Of a DNA stretch of 64,000 nucleotides, positions 50,452 through 59,167 are shown piece by piece (the stretch's first letter is position 1; every line of letters starts with the position of its first letter). This DNA comes from Bradyrhizobium sp. 164 (GTDB lineage Bacteria > Pseudomonadota > Alphaproteobacteria > Rhizobiales > Xanthobacteraceae): the NCBI RefSeq assembly GCF_023073715.1, contig NZ_JADPKA010000083.1:310001-374000 (forward strand). Direction: 5' to 3'. The notes beneath the pieces are model-generated. The model saw only the letters and a program-made list of their open reading frames with translations, was not told the DNA's origin and made no database searches. Both the position numbers and the translations under genes were made by a program.

Positions 50452-51429
50452 CTATTTGACTTGCTGGATCTTTTCCCAGTCGGCCTTGCGGTAACCAAAA
50501 GTCTCGAACGCAACGTTCTTCAGCACGGTGTCGCGGAACTCGTTCTTGTCGACTTCGGTCACGCTCAAGCCTTTCTCCTTGAAGAAGGCGACCAGCTTGG
50601 CCTCGTTCTGCTTGATCTCCTCGGTGGCCCTGGCGGCCGCTTCCTGCGCGACATCGGTGAAGATCTTCTTGTCGTCGTCGCTGAGCTTCTTCCACAGCGC
50701 GCCCGCAATCACGGTGTTGAGGTGGTCGACGATGTGGCCGGTCAGCACGATGTGCTTCTGCACCTCGTAGAACTTCTTGGCCTCGATTGTGGTCAGCGGA
50801 TTCTCCTGCGCCTCGACGGTGCCGTTCTGGAGCGCGAGATAGACTTCTGCGAACGCGATCGGCGCGGTGTTGGCGCCGCAGGCGCGCGGCATTGCGAGAT
50901 AGGCCGGCACGTCGGGCACGCGCATCTTCAGGCCTTTCATGTCGGCGCAGGTCCTGATCGGCTTGTTCGACGAGGTCTGGCGCACGCCGTAATAGGTCAC
51001 CGCGACGATGTGGTGGCCGCTCTTGTCCTCGTAGCCCTTGGCGAGCTCCTTGAAGATGTCGCTCTTGGTATAGGCGAGAAGATGGTCGGCGTTGCGGAAA
51101 GTATAGGGATAGTAGGTCACGCCGATCGGCGGGAAGCTCTTGGCCGCGAAGCTGGAGCCGGAGATGATGATGTCGACCGAACCGAGCGCGAGCCCCTGGT
51201 TGATGTCGGCTTCCTTGCCGAGCTGGGAGGCCGGATAGACCTCGATCTGATAGCGGCCATTGGTGCGCTTGCCGATCTCCTGCGCGGCCCAGACCGATGC
51301 GGTGTGGAACGGCTCCGAGGTCTCGTAGACATGGGCCCATTTGAGCTTGGTCTGCGCCATGCCTGCATTGGTCGCAGCCAGCAGCGCGGCGGCGGAGAGC
51401 GCCGCGGCAATCGTCATCTTCTTCAACAT
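50452..51429 (-). CDS. dctP: TRAP transporter substrate-binding protein
   Basis: A DctP-family periplasmic solute-binding protein of 325 residues with a signal peptide (MLKKMTIAAALSAAALLAAT, cleavage near GMAQ) and the conserved WAHVYETSEPFHTASV, KMRVPDVPAY and VQENPLTTIEAKKFYEV-like stretch (family motif with NPL). Carboxylate-type ligands are bound through a conserved Arg in the KGLKMRVP region. Placement with uxuA and uxuB suggests a hexuronate or aldonate ligand such as glucuronate or gulonate (inference). Confidence 0.93.
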   Translation of the reverse strand: MLKKMTIAAALSAAALLAATNAGMAQTKLKWAHVYETSEPFHTASVWAAQEIGKRTNGRYQIEVYPASQLGKEADINQGLALGSVDIIISGSSFAAKSFPPIGVTYYPYTFRNADHLLAYTKSDIFKELAKGYEDKSGHHIVAVTYYGVRQTSSNKPIRTCADMKGLKMRVPDVPAYLAMPRACGANTAPIAFAEVYLALQNGTVEAQENPLTTIEAKKFYEVQKHIVLTGHIVDHLNTVIAGALWKKLSDDDKKIFTDVAQEAAARATEEIKQNEAKLVAFFKEKGLSVTEVDKNEFRDTVLKNVAFETFGYRKADWEKIQQVK

Positions 51430-51499
51430 CGACTTTTCCTCCATCGTTCAAGTCTGCTTCTTGTTCGCCCGCCCCAAAGCGGAAGCGAGCCGCCCAATC

Positions 51500-52351
51500 T
51501 CATCGCCGCCGTGCGCTGCTGCTCGCAGCCCGCTTCTTCGGCGCATGTTTCGGTTTTGACGGTTTTGCCCCGGCTCGCTCCGTGCGGCTGGGTCCGGACG
51601 AGGATCCCACCGCGTTCTCGGCACCAAAATTCTGCGCGAAGCGTTCCTGGGAGCGCGCCAGATGATTGCGCATGGCATCGCGCGCGGCCTGCGGATCATG
51701 CGCCGCGATTGCATCGCGCACCGCGCGATGTTCGTCGAGCGCCGTGCGCCACGTGCCCGGACTCTCGAAATAATGCGCAAGCTGAGCGAAATAGGGATTG
51801 AGGCGCTGGTCGAACAGCTCGCCGACCACGCGCACCAGAACGGCATTGCCGAGGCTCCCGGCGATCGCGATGTGAAACGCGCGATCATGGACCATCGAGG
51901 CTTCGCCGGGATGCTCGACATTCTCCATCGCGACAAGGGACGCATCGATGCGGGCGATGTCGTCCTTGGTCGCCACGCGCGCGGCCTCTTCGGCGACGGC
52001 GCTTTCCAGGAATTCGCGGGCGCGCAGCAGCTCAAACGGGCCCTCGATGACGGATGCGGGTGCTGGTGCCGCAACGGCGGCGGGCTCGATCACGTAGATG
52101 CCGGACCCGACCCGGATGCGGAGGCGGCCTTCGACCTCGAGCGCGATCAAAGCTTCGCGCACCGTCGGCCGCGATACCTTGAGCTGCTCGGCGAGCTCGC
52201 GCTCGGTCGGCAAGCGGCTACCGACGGCGTACTCGCCGCTGTCGATCAGGCTTCGCAATTGATCGGCGACCTGGCGATAGAGTCGTCTCGCCTCCACAGC
52301 TTCCAGCGGCACGCTGGTCCTCCCGAACGGGTCGCGAGGCACCTCGTGCAC
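51500..52351 (-). CDS. GntR family (FadR/FCD subfamily) regulator of the hexuronate locus
   Basis: A 283-residue regulator with an N-terminal winged helix (about 20-90; LRSLIDSGEYAVGSRLPTER and VSRPTVREALIALEVEGR) and an FCD effector domain (about 110-235) with metal-binding His. The C-terminus is an unusual Lys/Ala/Arg/Ser-rich tail of about 40 residues. It starts with a GTG at 52351. It heads the minus-strand TRAP/idnD/uxuA operon and is divergent from uxuB, with a palindrome in between; this is the layout of UxuR/ExuR-type repressors. Name UxuR is likely but not proved. Confidence 0.92.
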   Translation of the reverse strand: MHEVPRDPFGRTSVPLEAVEARRLYRQVADQLRSLIDSGEYAVGSRLPTERELAEQLKVSRPTVREALIALEVEGRLRIRVGSGIYVIEPAAVAAPAPASVIEGPFELLRAREFLESAVAEEAARVATKDDIARIDASLVAMENVEHPGEASMVHDRAFHIAIAGSLGNAVLVRVVGELFDQRLNPYFAQLAHYFESPGTWRTALDEHRAVRDAIAAHDPQAARDAMRNHLARSQERFAQNFGAENAVGSSSGPSRTERAGAKPSKPKHAPKKRAASSSARRR

Positions 52352-52361
52352 CCGCGACCGG

Positions 52362-52390
52362 CCAATTTTGGAAAATTGGTCTTACCAATT
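52362..52390. promoter_or_regulatory. overlapping palindromes, probable UxuR-like operator
   Basis: AATTGGT-CTT-ACCAATT (52374-52390) is a perfect inverted repeat of the TTGGT/ACCAA type used by UxuR/ExuR-like GntR repressors. A second palindrome, CCAATTTT-GG-AAAATTGG (52362-52379), shares the TTGG half. Both lie between gntR and uxuB, so one site could control both directions. Confidence 0.72.
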
Positions 52391-52454
52391 GACCGGAGCA
52401 TTGACCGAAGACAGGCGCCATGTCAAGCAGCGGCAAAGCAAAGGGGAGACGTCC

Positions 52455-53939
52455 ATGCGCCTTCGTTCAACGCGCCTTGGCCGCACCAATCTCGAGCGGC
52501 TGTCTCCCGGCATCCGCCGCCCGGCCTATGACCGTTCGCGCGTCACGCCGGGCGTCGTGCATCTGGGCTTGGGAGCGTTTCACCGTGCACACCAGGCCGT
52601 CGTCATCGACGACTGCCTTGCCGCCGGCAGCGCGTCCTGGGGGATCGTCGGCGCGAGCCTGCGCAGCCCGGACACGCGCGACGCCCTCGCCCCACAGGAC
52701 CACCTGTACACCGTTGCCATACGATCGGCCGAAGGCACCGAGCACCGCGTCATCGGCGCGCTGCTCGACAGCGTCGTCGCTCGCGAGGATCCGGCACGGC
52801 TGGTCGGGCGGATGGTCGATCCCGCCATTCGCATCGTGTCCCTGACCGTCACCGAGAAGGGCTATTGCCACACGCCGCAAACCGGCGATCTCGACGAGCG
52901 GCATCCCGACATCGTGCACGATCTCAACAATGTCGACGCACCGCGCTCGGCTCCGGGCTTCATTGCGGCCGCGCTGGCGCGCCGGCGGGCGCAGGGTCTT
53001 CCACCGTTCACCGTGCTGTGCTGCGACAACCTCGCCGCCAACGGCCACACCGTGCAGCGGATCGTGACGCAGTTCGCCGCGCTGCGGTCGAATGAGCTCG
53101 GCAAGTGGATCGCGGATGCAGTCGCTTTCCCCTGCACGATGGTCGACCGCATCGTGCCGGAAACCACGGACGCCGACCGGGACTCGGTTTCATCCGCGCT
53201 GGGCCTTCACGACGCATGGCCCGTGATGACCGAGCCGTTCACGCAATGGGTGGTCGAGGACCGCTTCCCCGCGGGCCAGCCCGATCTCGCCGCCGCAGGG
53301 GTCGAGCTCGTCAGCGACGTCAAGCCGTTCGAGCTGATGAAGCTGCGGCTGCTCAACGCCAGCCATTCGGCGCTGGCCTATCTCGGCTATCTCTCAGGCT
53401 ACGAGACCATCGCCGACACCATGCAGGACCCGCATTTCGCCCGTCTCGCCGCGCAGGTGATGGAAGAGGCCGCGGTGACGCTGACAATGCCTTCAGGCAC
53501 GGACCTCGCCGCCTATCGCGCCTCGCTGCTCAAGCGCTTCGCAAATCCTGCACTTCACCACCGCACCTGGCAGATCGCGATGGACGGCTCGCAAAAGCTC
53601 CCACAGCGCCTGCTCGGCGCGATGCAGGATCGCCTGCGCAAGGATTTGCCGATCGCAACCCATGCGCTCGCGGTGGCCGGCTGGATGCGCTACGTCACCG
53701 GGCTCGACGAGCAGGGCCGCGCGATTGACGTGCGCGATCCGCTCGCCGGCGAATTCGCCGCACTGGCGCGCGAGGCAGGTCCCATCGCCGAGCGGCTCGC
53801 GCCCGCAATGCTCGGGGTCGCAAAGGTGTTCGGACCTCTTGGCGCAGAGCCGCGCCTGCGCGAGGCCGTGACTGCGGCGCTCGGCCGTCTCTATCAGGAT
53901 GGCGCACGGCGAGCGGTGGCGGCGCACGTTTCGGCGTGA
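52455..53939 (+). CDS. uxuB: mannitol dehydrogenase family protein (fructuronate reductase)
   Basis: A 494-residue long-chain polyol dehydrogenase. It has the NAD-binding HLGLGAFHRAHQAVVIDD near the N-terminus and the family signature KLRLLNASHSALAYLGYLSG with catalytic Lys296 (Lys-x4-Asn-x2-His pattern). Members reduce fructuronate to mannonate (UxuB) or tagaturonate to altronate. Next to uxuA, fructuronate reductase is the best call. I use the ATG at 52455 after AGGGGAGAC; an upstream start overlaps the operator. It is divergent from gntR. Confidence 0.9.
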   Translation: MRLRSTRLGRTNLERLSPGIRRPAYDRSRVTPGVVHLGLGAFHRAHQAVVIDDCLAAGSASWGIVGASLRSPDTRDALAPQDHLYTVAIRSAEGTEHRVIGALLDSVVAREDPARLVGRMVDPAIRIVSLTVTEKGYCHTPQTGDLDERHPDIVHDLNNVDAPRSAPGFIAAALARRRAQGLPPFTVLCCDNLAANGHTVQRIVTQFAALRSNELGKWIADAVAFPCTMVDRIVPETTDADRDSVSSALGLHDAWPVMTEPFTQWVVEDRFPAGQPDLAAAGVELVSDVKPFELMKLRLLNASHSALAYLGYLSGYETIADTMQDPHFARLAAQVMEEAAVTLTMPSGTDLAAYRASLLKRFANPALHHRTWQIAMDGSQKLPQRLLGAMQDRLRKDLPIATHALAVAGWMRYVTGLDEQGRAIDVRDPLAGEFAALAREAGPIAERLAPAMLGVAKVFGPLGAEPRLREAVTAALGRLYQDGARRAVAAHVSA

Positions 53940-54031
53940 CCACAAAGCGCAGCATCTTGAATGCTGCATCGCGGTCAAAGCCGACGGAAGTCGCGCTTGA
54001 TTTTTGCTTGCCATTGCCGCACCCGGGAGGC

Positions 54032-54439
54032 ATGGCAAAGGACAGCAAGGTCATCGCCGCGAACGCGGCCTTCTACGCCGCCTTTTCGACCGGCAATTTC
54101 AACGAAATGGAGCGAATGTGGGCGGATGATGACGCCATTTCCTGCATCCATCCCGGCTGGCCGGCCATTATCGGGCGGGCCACCGTGATCGGAAGCTGGC
54201 GCGACATCCTGCAGAACCCGGAGCGGCCGCAGATCGTGTGCGCCGAACCGCAGGCCATCGTCGACGGCGACAGCGCGCGCGTGCTCTGCATCGAGATCGT
54301 CGACGGCACCGCTTTGGCGGCAGCGAACCATTTCCGCCGCGTCGGCGACGGCTGGCGCCTGGTGCATCACCAATCGAGCCCGATCGCGCAGATTGTCGAG
54401 CAGGCCGAAGAGGATAGCCCGAGCCACCGCGTCCACTGA
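54032..54439 (+). CDS. NTF2-like/SnoaL-like domain protein
   Basis: A 135-residue alpha+beta cone-fold protein of the nuclear transport factor 2-like superfamily (SnoaL_3/DUF4440 group). It starts MAKDSKVIAANAAFYAAFST and has WADDDAISCIHPGWPAIIG, a conserved block in this subfamily, and VGDGWRLVHHQSSP near the end. A GGGAGG ribosome binding site precedes the ATG at 54032. The family mostly binds small ligands or acts in dimers; no clear function or link to uxuB 92 bases upstream. Confidence 0.85.
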   Translation: MAKDSKVIAANAAFYAAFSTGNFNEMERMWADDDAISCIHPGWPAIIGRATVIGSWRDILQNPERPQIVCAEPQAIVDGDSARVLCIEIVDGTALAAANHFRRVGDGWRLVHHQSSPIAQIVEQAEEDSPSHRVH

Positions 54440-54446
54440 AGATGGC

Positions 54447-54464
54447 GATCACACCGGCGTGATC
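54447..54464. terminator. hairpin between convergent genes
   Basis: GATCAC (54447-54452) and GTGATC (54459-54464) form a short stem with a 6-base loop after the NTF2-like gene. A T-rich stretch (54491-54500) lies further on, before the convergent HAD gene stop at 54507. It probably ends transcription, but the stem is only 6 bases. Confidence 0.4.
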
Positions 54465-54506
54465 TACTGTGCATGGGGTTGTTTTGCGAGTTTTTTGTTT
54501 AGCACC

Positions 54507-55226
54507 TCATCCAAGCCTCGACAGATCGTCCAGCACGACCCGCGCAGCACTGAAATCATCGTCCCGGAAGAACATGCTGCGCGTGATCAGAACCGGTATG
54601 CCGGCTCGTGAGGCCGCGATCATGCCGTTAGCGGAGTCTTCGATCGCCACACAATCGTGCGCCGTCAGCCTCAGCCGTGCCAGGACCTCGAGATAGACGT
54701 CCGGTGCAGGCTTCTTGTGCCGCACGTCGTCGCCGGCAACGATCGCGTCGAAAACCCTGGCCCAGCCCGGCCCCAGCGCCTGCGAGAGCAGTGCGTCGAT
54801 ATTGCCGTGAGAAGTGGTGGTCGCGATCGCGAGCCGCTGGCCGCGCGCCCTTGCCGCGGCGAGCAGCTCCGCCACGCCTGGCCGCAACGGACAGCAGCCG
54901 GTCTCGACCAGCTCGGCATAATGGGCGGTCTTGATGCGATGAAGCTCGGCGATGTCCTCGCCCGTCAATGGTTGGGCGATCCGCAGCCTTGCGTGGTAGG
55001 CGCGCATGCGTTCCTTGCCCCCGGTCACCCGCAACAGGTCCTTGTAGACGGCGCGATCCCATTCCCAGCCAAGCCCGTGGCGCGAGAAGGCATGATTGAA
55101 TGCCTGCCGATGCAGCTCCTCCGTTTCGGCAAGCGTGCCGTCGACATCGAAGATGAGCGCGGCGGCGCGCCGGATCAGGTCGGCAGCATTGCATGCTACC
55201 GGCGTGGCGGATGCTTCTGCCTGCAT
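54507..55226 (-). CDS. HAD family hydrolase (CbbY/beta-phosphoglucomutase-like)
   Basis: A 239-residue haloacid dehalogenase-superfamily phosphatase. Motif I is IFDVDGTLAE (nucleophile Asp27, second Asp29), motif II ATTTSH, motif III with KKPAPDVYLE and motif IV VAIEDSANGM. The cap lies between Asp29 and about residue 100. It resembles CbbY, which dephosphorylates xylulose 1,5-bisphosphate in Calvin-cycle bacteria, or beta-phosphoglucomutase. No rubisco genes are here, so a sugar-phosphate phosphatase is the safe call. Confidence 0.88.
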   Translation of the reverse strand: MQAEASATPVACNAADLIRRAAALIFDVDGTLAETEELHRQAFNHAFSRHGLGWEWDRAVYKDLLRVTGGKERMRAYHARLRIAQPLTGEDIAELHRIKTAHYAELVETGCCPLRPGVAELLAAARARGQRLAIATTTSHGNIDALLSQALGPGWARVFDAIVAGDDVRHKKPAPDVYLEVLARLRLTAHDCVAIEDSANGMIAASRAGIPVLITRSMFFRDDDFSAARVVLDDLSRLG

Positions 55227-55376
55227 GATCGATGATCTCTCCTAATGCCCGGGTGACCATCGCCCGCGGCCGCAGGTGAGACAAATTGCAATATCTTTTG
55301 CCGGCCCCAAAAATCTCTTATGAGCGGAGAGGCGCGCAGGTAGCGCGACGGGAACCCCGACCAGCACGGCAGAGGC

Positions 55377-56225
55377 ATGCGGCTCTTCATCCTTGGTATC
55401 GGCTATAGCGCCAGGCACTTCGTCCGCAGGTTCGGCGGCGCCTTCTCGCACGTCGCCGGTACCGTGCGCGATCCCGGCCAGCGGGATGATCTCACCGGCA
55501 TCGAGGTGCAAGCCTTTTCCGGGAGTGATCTGGATCGCACCACGGTCGAACGCATCAGCGACGCCGACGTCCTTCTCATATCGATCCCGCCCGGCAGCTC
55601 CGGCGATCCCGCAGTCACCGGCCTTGCGGACGTAGTGGCGGCAGGTCGCCGCAAGGTCGTCTATCTCTCGACCATCGGCGTGTATGGCGATCACGGCGGC
55701 GGATGGCTCGACGAGAGCACGCCGCCACAGGCGATGTTCGAACGCACGCGGATGCGGCTCGCGGCGGAGCAAGCCTGGACGGATGCAACAGGCGGCGCTG
55801 CCGCGATCCTCAGGCTTGCGGGCATCTATGGCCCCGGCCGCAATGCGCTCGTGACCTTGCGTGCGGGGAAGGCCCGGCGCATCATCAAGCCGGGACAGGT
55901 CTTCAACCGCATCCACGTCGACGACATCGCGAGCGCGATCATGGCCGCTGTCCGTCACCCGAACGGCGGCACCTGGAACGTGTGCGACGACGAGCCCGCG
56001 CCGCCGCAGGACGTGATCGCCTACGCCGCGCAGCTGATGGGCGTTGCACCGCCGCCCGAAGAAGCGTTCGCGACAGCCGAGATGTCGGCGATGGCCCGCA
56101 GCTTCTATGCCAGCAGCGCCCGGGTCTCCAACGCGAAACTTAAGCGCGAGCTCGGCGTCACGCTTGGTTACCCGACCTATCGGCACGGCCTCGATGCGCT
56201 GTGGCGCGCCGGCGAAGGACGATAG
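55377..56225 (+). CDS. NAD(P)-dependent epimerase/oxidoreductase (YeeZ-like)
   Basis: A 282-residue extended SDR starting MRLFILGIGYSARHFVRRFG, with the glycine motif GIGYSA near the N-terminus, STIGVYGD in the active-site region and RLAGIYGPGRNAL. E. coli YeeZ and related proteins of unknown substrate have the same look. The usual Tyr-x3-Lys pair is not clearly kept (GVYGDHGGG), so catalysis as a classical epimerase is uncertain. It is divergent from the HAD gene, 150 bases away. Confidence 0.8.
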   Translation: MRLFILGIGYSARHFVRRFGGAFSHVAGTVRDPGQRDDLTGIEVQAFSGSDLDRTTVERISDADVLLISIPPGSSGDPAVTGLADVVAAGRRKVVYLSTIGVYGDHGGGWLDESTPPQAMFERTRMRLAAEQAWTDATGGAAAILRLAGIYGPGRNALVTLRAGKARRIIKPGQVFNRIHVDDIASAIMAAVRHPNGGTWNVCDDEPAPPQDVIAYAAQLMGVAPPPEEAFATAEMSAMARSFYASSARVSNAKLKRELGVTLGYPTYRHGLDALWRAGEGR

Positions 56226-56349
56226 GTTCCGGCATCTCCGGCGCGTCCCAGACATGTTCTGCCCGCGCTTGACTCCGCTCAGTCGCAGACGTGTGATCTC
56301 GGCATTCGCGAGCCACTGCATAACGAGCTCGCGCCTTTGGGAGGACGCA

Positions 56350-57618
56350 ATGAACAAGACGATCACCATGATCGCGGCGGCGGCTACCGCCATCGCGTTC
56401 GGTACGGCCAATGCCGCGCCGCTACCCGAAGCCAATCCCGACGATGTCGGCTTCTCCAAACAGGGCCTTGCACGCCTCGACAGTTTCTTCGCGCGCGAGA
56501 TCGCCGCCAAGCGCGTACCCGGCGCGGTCGTCGCGGTGGCGCGGGACGGCAAGCTCGTGCACTACAAAGCTTACGGCATGCTTGATCCAGACAAGAGCAC
56601 GCCGATGCCTGTCGACGCGATCTTCGCGCTGGCCTCGATGACCAAGCCGATGGCAGCGGTCGCGGGCCTGACGCTGATGGAAAAAGGCCAGTTGCCGCTT
56701 CAGGCCAAGCTGTCCGACTACTATCCGGCCTTTGCCGACATGAAGGTCGGCGTGCATCAGGCAGACGGATCGCTCAAGCTCGAGCCGCAGGCCTCGCCGA
56801 TCTTCATCCATGATCTCTACCGGCATACGTCCGGGCTGATGTATGGCGGCCGCCCCGACAGCTCCAGTCCGGTGGCGCGGCAATATCCCGATGGCATAGC
56901 GCCTGCGATCGAAGGCGACACCCAGGCCTTCATCGATCGCATCACAAAACTGCCGCTGGCGCATCAGCCCTCGACTGAGTTCGAATACGGTTTTTCGATC
57001 GATGTGCTTGGTGCTGTGGTCGAGAAGGTGAGCGAGCAGAAGCTCGGCGACTATCTCGCTGCCAACGTCTGGCAGCCGCTCGCAATGAAGGACGCGACCT
57101 TCCACCCGACGGACGCACAGCGCGCTCGCCTCGCCCGCCCGTTCGCCAATGATCCGCTGACCGGCAAGCCCCAGGCGATCAAGCTATTGGACACGCCGAC
57201 TAAATTCGACTGTGGCGGTGCCTGCGCGTTCGCAACGATCGGTGACTATGCCCGTTTCGGGCAGATGCTGCTCAATGGTGGCGAGCTCGACGGCCAGCGC
57301 ATTCTCTCCCCCAAGACCATGCATCACATGACGGCCAACCATCTCGGTCCCGAGATCAAGAACAACGTGGCGAACATCGAGCCGCATCGCGGCGGCTTCG
57401 GCTTTGGCCTTTCGGTTGCGGTCCGCACCAGCGAAGGCCTGTCGTCGGTCCCCGGCAATCCCGGCGAGTTCACCTGGAATGGCGCCTTCGGGACGCAGTT
57501 CTTCTGCGATCCCAAGGAGCGTCTCGTCGTCGTCGTGGGAACGGCGGCGCCGGGCGAACTCAGGAAATATTATCGCGAACAGGTCCAGGACATCGTTTAC
57601 GGCGCGATGGTGAAGTGA
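56350..57618 (+). CDS. exported serine hydrolase, beta-lactamase (class C)/esterase family
   Basis: A 422-residue penicillin-binding/CubicO-like serine hydrolase with a signal peptide (MNKTITMIAAAATAIAFGTA, cleavage near ANA). The catalytic Ser96-x-x-Lys99 lies in ASMTKPM, a further motif is YRHTSGL, and a tyrosine-containing FEYGFS stands at the position of the YxN motif. Members are esterases or peptidases more often than true beta-lactamases. GGGAGGAC precedes the ATG at 56350. A hairpin terminator follows. Confidence 0.9.
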   Translation: MNKTITMIAAAATAIAFGTANAAPLPEANPDDVGFSKQGLARLDSFFAREIAAKRVPGAVVAVARDGKLVHYKAYGMLDPDKSTPMPVDAIFALASMTKPMAAVAGLTLMEKGQLPLQAKLSDYYPAFADMKVGVHQADGSLKLEPQASPIFIHDLYRHTSGLMYGGRPDSSSPVARQYPDGIAPAIEGDTQAFIDRITKLPLAHQPSTEFEYGFSIDVLGAVVEKVSEQKLGDYLAANVWQPLAMKDATFHPTDAQRARLARPFANDPLTGKPQAIKLLDTPTKFDCGGACAFATIGDYARFGQMLLNGGELDGQRILSPKTMHHMTANHLGPEIKNNVANIEPHRGGFGFGLSVAVRTSEGLSSVPGNPGEFTWNGAFGTQFFCDPKERLVVVVGTAAPGELRKYYREQVQDIVYGAMVK

Positions 57619-57641
57619 GATCGGCGCGCCGAAATCTAAAT

Positions 57642-57660
57642 GGCGGCCGAACGGGCCGCC
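57642..57660 (+). terminator. hairpin terminator after the serine hydrolase gene
   Basis: GGCGGCC (57642-57648) and GGCCGCC (57654-57660) form a GC-rich stem with a 5-base loop, followed by CTTT. It sits 24 bases after the stop codon, so it is a likely terminator. Confidence 0.6.
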
Positions 57661-57931
57661 CTTTAGCATCTAACGTCAGCACGGGACGCCGTACTTCTTG
57701 CGCTCATCGCGACACATGATCGACCCTCTCGGTTGAGCCGGGATATGGGGCGATAGAAGGTGCCCGCCCGGGCGAGCGCCTCCGGATTCGCTTTCGCGCC
57801 ATCCGGTCTATCGGTGCCTTCTTGTATGCATTATCCCAGTTGCCATCCCCACGCACTTCGCTTTACATGCCCGCAATTCGCCCTCCGGACGGCGGAGGGG
57901 ACAAAACTGCACGATTGCCAAGGGACGAAAT
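57661..57931. other. intergenic region before the PanE-like gene
   Basis: Together with the terminator this makes a gap of just over 300 bases. I see no supported gene. One minus-strand 13-codon frame (stop near 57677, behind GAGAGGG) encodes a Cys/Lys-rich peptide but is too short to call. The promoter of the next gene should lie near 57840-57920. Confidence 0.4.
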
Positions 57932-58996
57932 ATGGCGCGTAACATCCTGATTCTCGGAGCTTCTTACGGCTCCCTGCTGGGCACGAAGCTCTTGATGGCT
58001 GGGCATAACGTGACCCTGGTGTGTCGCGCCAAGACCGCGGAGCTGATCAACCGGGACGGTACCGAGGTGCGCATCAAGTTGCGCGACGAGGCGGTGCACC
58101 GGGCGATCTTCTCGCGTGACTTGCCCGGCAAGCTCGACGCGGTGACGCCGGCCAATGTCGACCTCTCCCGCTACGACCTGGTCGGCCTCGCGATGCAGGA
58201 GCCGCAATACACCAACCACACGGTGCGCGTTCTCATGGTCAAGATCGCCGCGGCGAAGCTGCCGTGCCTGTCGATCATGAACATGCCGCCGCTGCCCTAT
58301 CTGAAGCGGATTCCGGCGCTCGCAGACATGGATCTCGAGGAGGCCTACACCAATGCGCAGGTGTGGGAGCGCTTCGAGCCGGGGCTGGTGACGCTGTGCT
58401 CGCCCGACCCGCAGGCGTTCCGTCCGCCGGAAGAGGCGGCGAACGTGCTCCATGTCGGCCTGCCCACGAATTTCAAGGCATCGGTATTCGCAGACGAGAA
58501 GCACAACAAGCTGCTGCGCGAGCTCGAAGGCGACATCGACGCGGTGACCCTCGAGGGCCACGACGTGCCGGTGAAGCTGAAGGTGTTCGACTCGTTGTTC
58601 GTGCCGCTGGCGAAATGGTCGATGCTGCTGACTGGCAATTACCGCTGCATCACGCCGAATGAGCCGCAGTCGATCCGCGACGCAGTGCATGGCGATCTCG
58701 CGCGGGCGCAGACGATCTACGATCATGTCGATGCCATCGCCCGCCGCCTCGGCGCCGACCCGCAGGACCAGGTGCCGTTCGCGAAATATGCCAAGGCCGC
58801 CGAAAGCCTGCTCAAGCCATCGTCGGCCGCCCGCGCGGTCGCGAGCGGCGCGCCGTTCATCGAGCGCGTCGACTTGCTGGTGAAGCTGATCTCGCATCAG
58901 CTCGGTGTGCCCAATGCCGAGATCGACCGCACGGTCGACACCGTGGACCAGAAGCTCAACGAGAAGATCGTGCAGGGCGGATCCGGCGCGCAGTAG
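57932..58996 (+). CDS. ketopantoate reductase (PanE/ApbA) N-terminal domain protein
   Basis: A 354-residue NAD(P)-binding protein. The Rossmann start ARNILILGASYGSLLGTKLL carries an altered glycine motif (GASYGS instead of GxGxxG). The body continues LMAGHNVTLVCRAK, as in PanE-like oxidoreductases, and the C-terminal half is helical. It is longer than true PanE (about 300) and the catalytic Lys/Glu arrangement is not obvious, so a ketopantoate role is doubtful; a 2-hydroxyacid or opine-type oxidoreductase is possible. AAGGGA precedes the ATG. Confidence 0.75.
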   Translation: MARNILILGASYGSLLGTKLLMAGHNVTLVCRAKTAELINRDGTEVRIKLRDEAVHRAIFSRDLPGKLDAVTPANVDLSRYDLVGLAMQEPQYTNHTVRVLMVKIAAAKLPCLSIMNMPPLPYLKRIPALADMDLEEAYTNAQVWERFEPGLVTLCSPDPQAFRPPEEAANVLHVGLPTNFKASVFADEKHNKLLRELEGDIDAVTLEGHDVPVKLKVFDSLFVPLAKWSMLLTGNYRCITPNEPQSIRDAVHGDLARAQTIYDHVDAIARRLGADPQDQVPFAKYAKAAESLLKPSSAARAVASGAPFIERVDLLVKLISHQLGVPNAEIDRTVDTVDQKLNEKIVQGGSGAQ

Positions 58997-59023
58997 GAGC
59001 GCCGCTTCCAGCGACACCGGCCC

Positions 59024-59167
59024 TCACGCGCTGCGAGCGAATCGAATCCAGATCAGGCCGGTCACCGCGACCAGCGTGATCGCGCCGGTGCGCGTGACCA
59101 GGTCGGGATGCCCAAGACGACGGGCGCCACGGCCGAGCGTTGCACCAAACGTCACCCACGCCGCGCC
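59024..59167 (-). pseudogene. C-terminal remnant of a LysE/RhtB-type exporter
   Basis: The minus strand encodes AAWVTFGATLGRGARRLGHP then a hydrophobic helix (TRTGAITLVAVTGLIWIRFA) and a stop. This matches the last loop and helix of LysE/RhtB family exporters (Trp-x2-Phe/Leu-Gly-x2-Leu-Arg). Everything upstream in the frame is polar and has no further helices, so only the tail survives. It is convergent with the PanE-like gene. Confidence 0.45.

Noticed and set aside
57677..57718. A 13-codon minus-strand frame rich in Cys and Lys
   Set aside because: A GAGAGGG site precedes it, but it is too short to support as a gene without conservation data.
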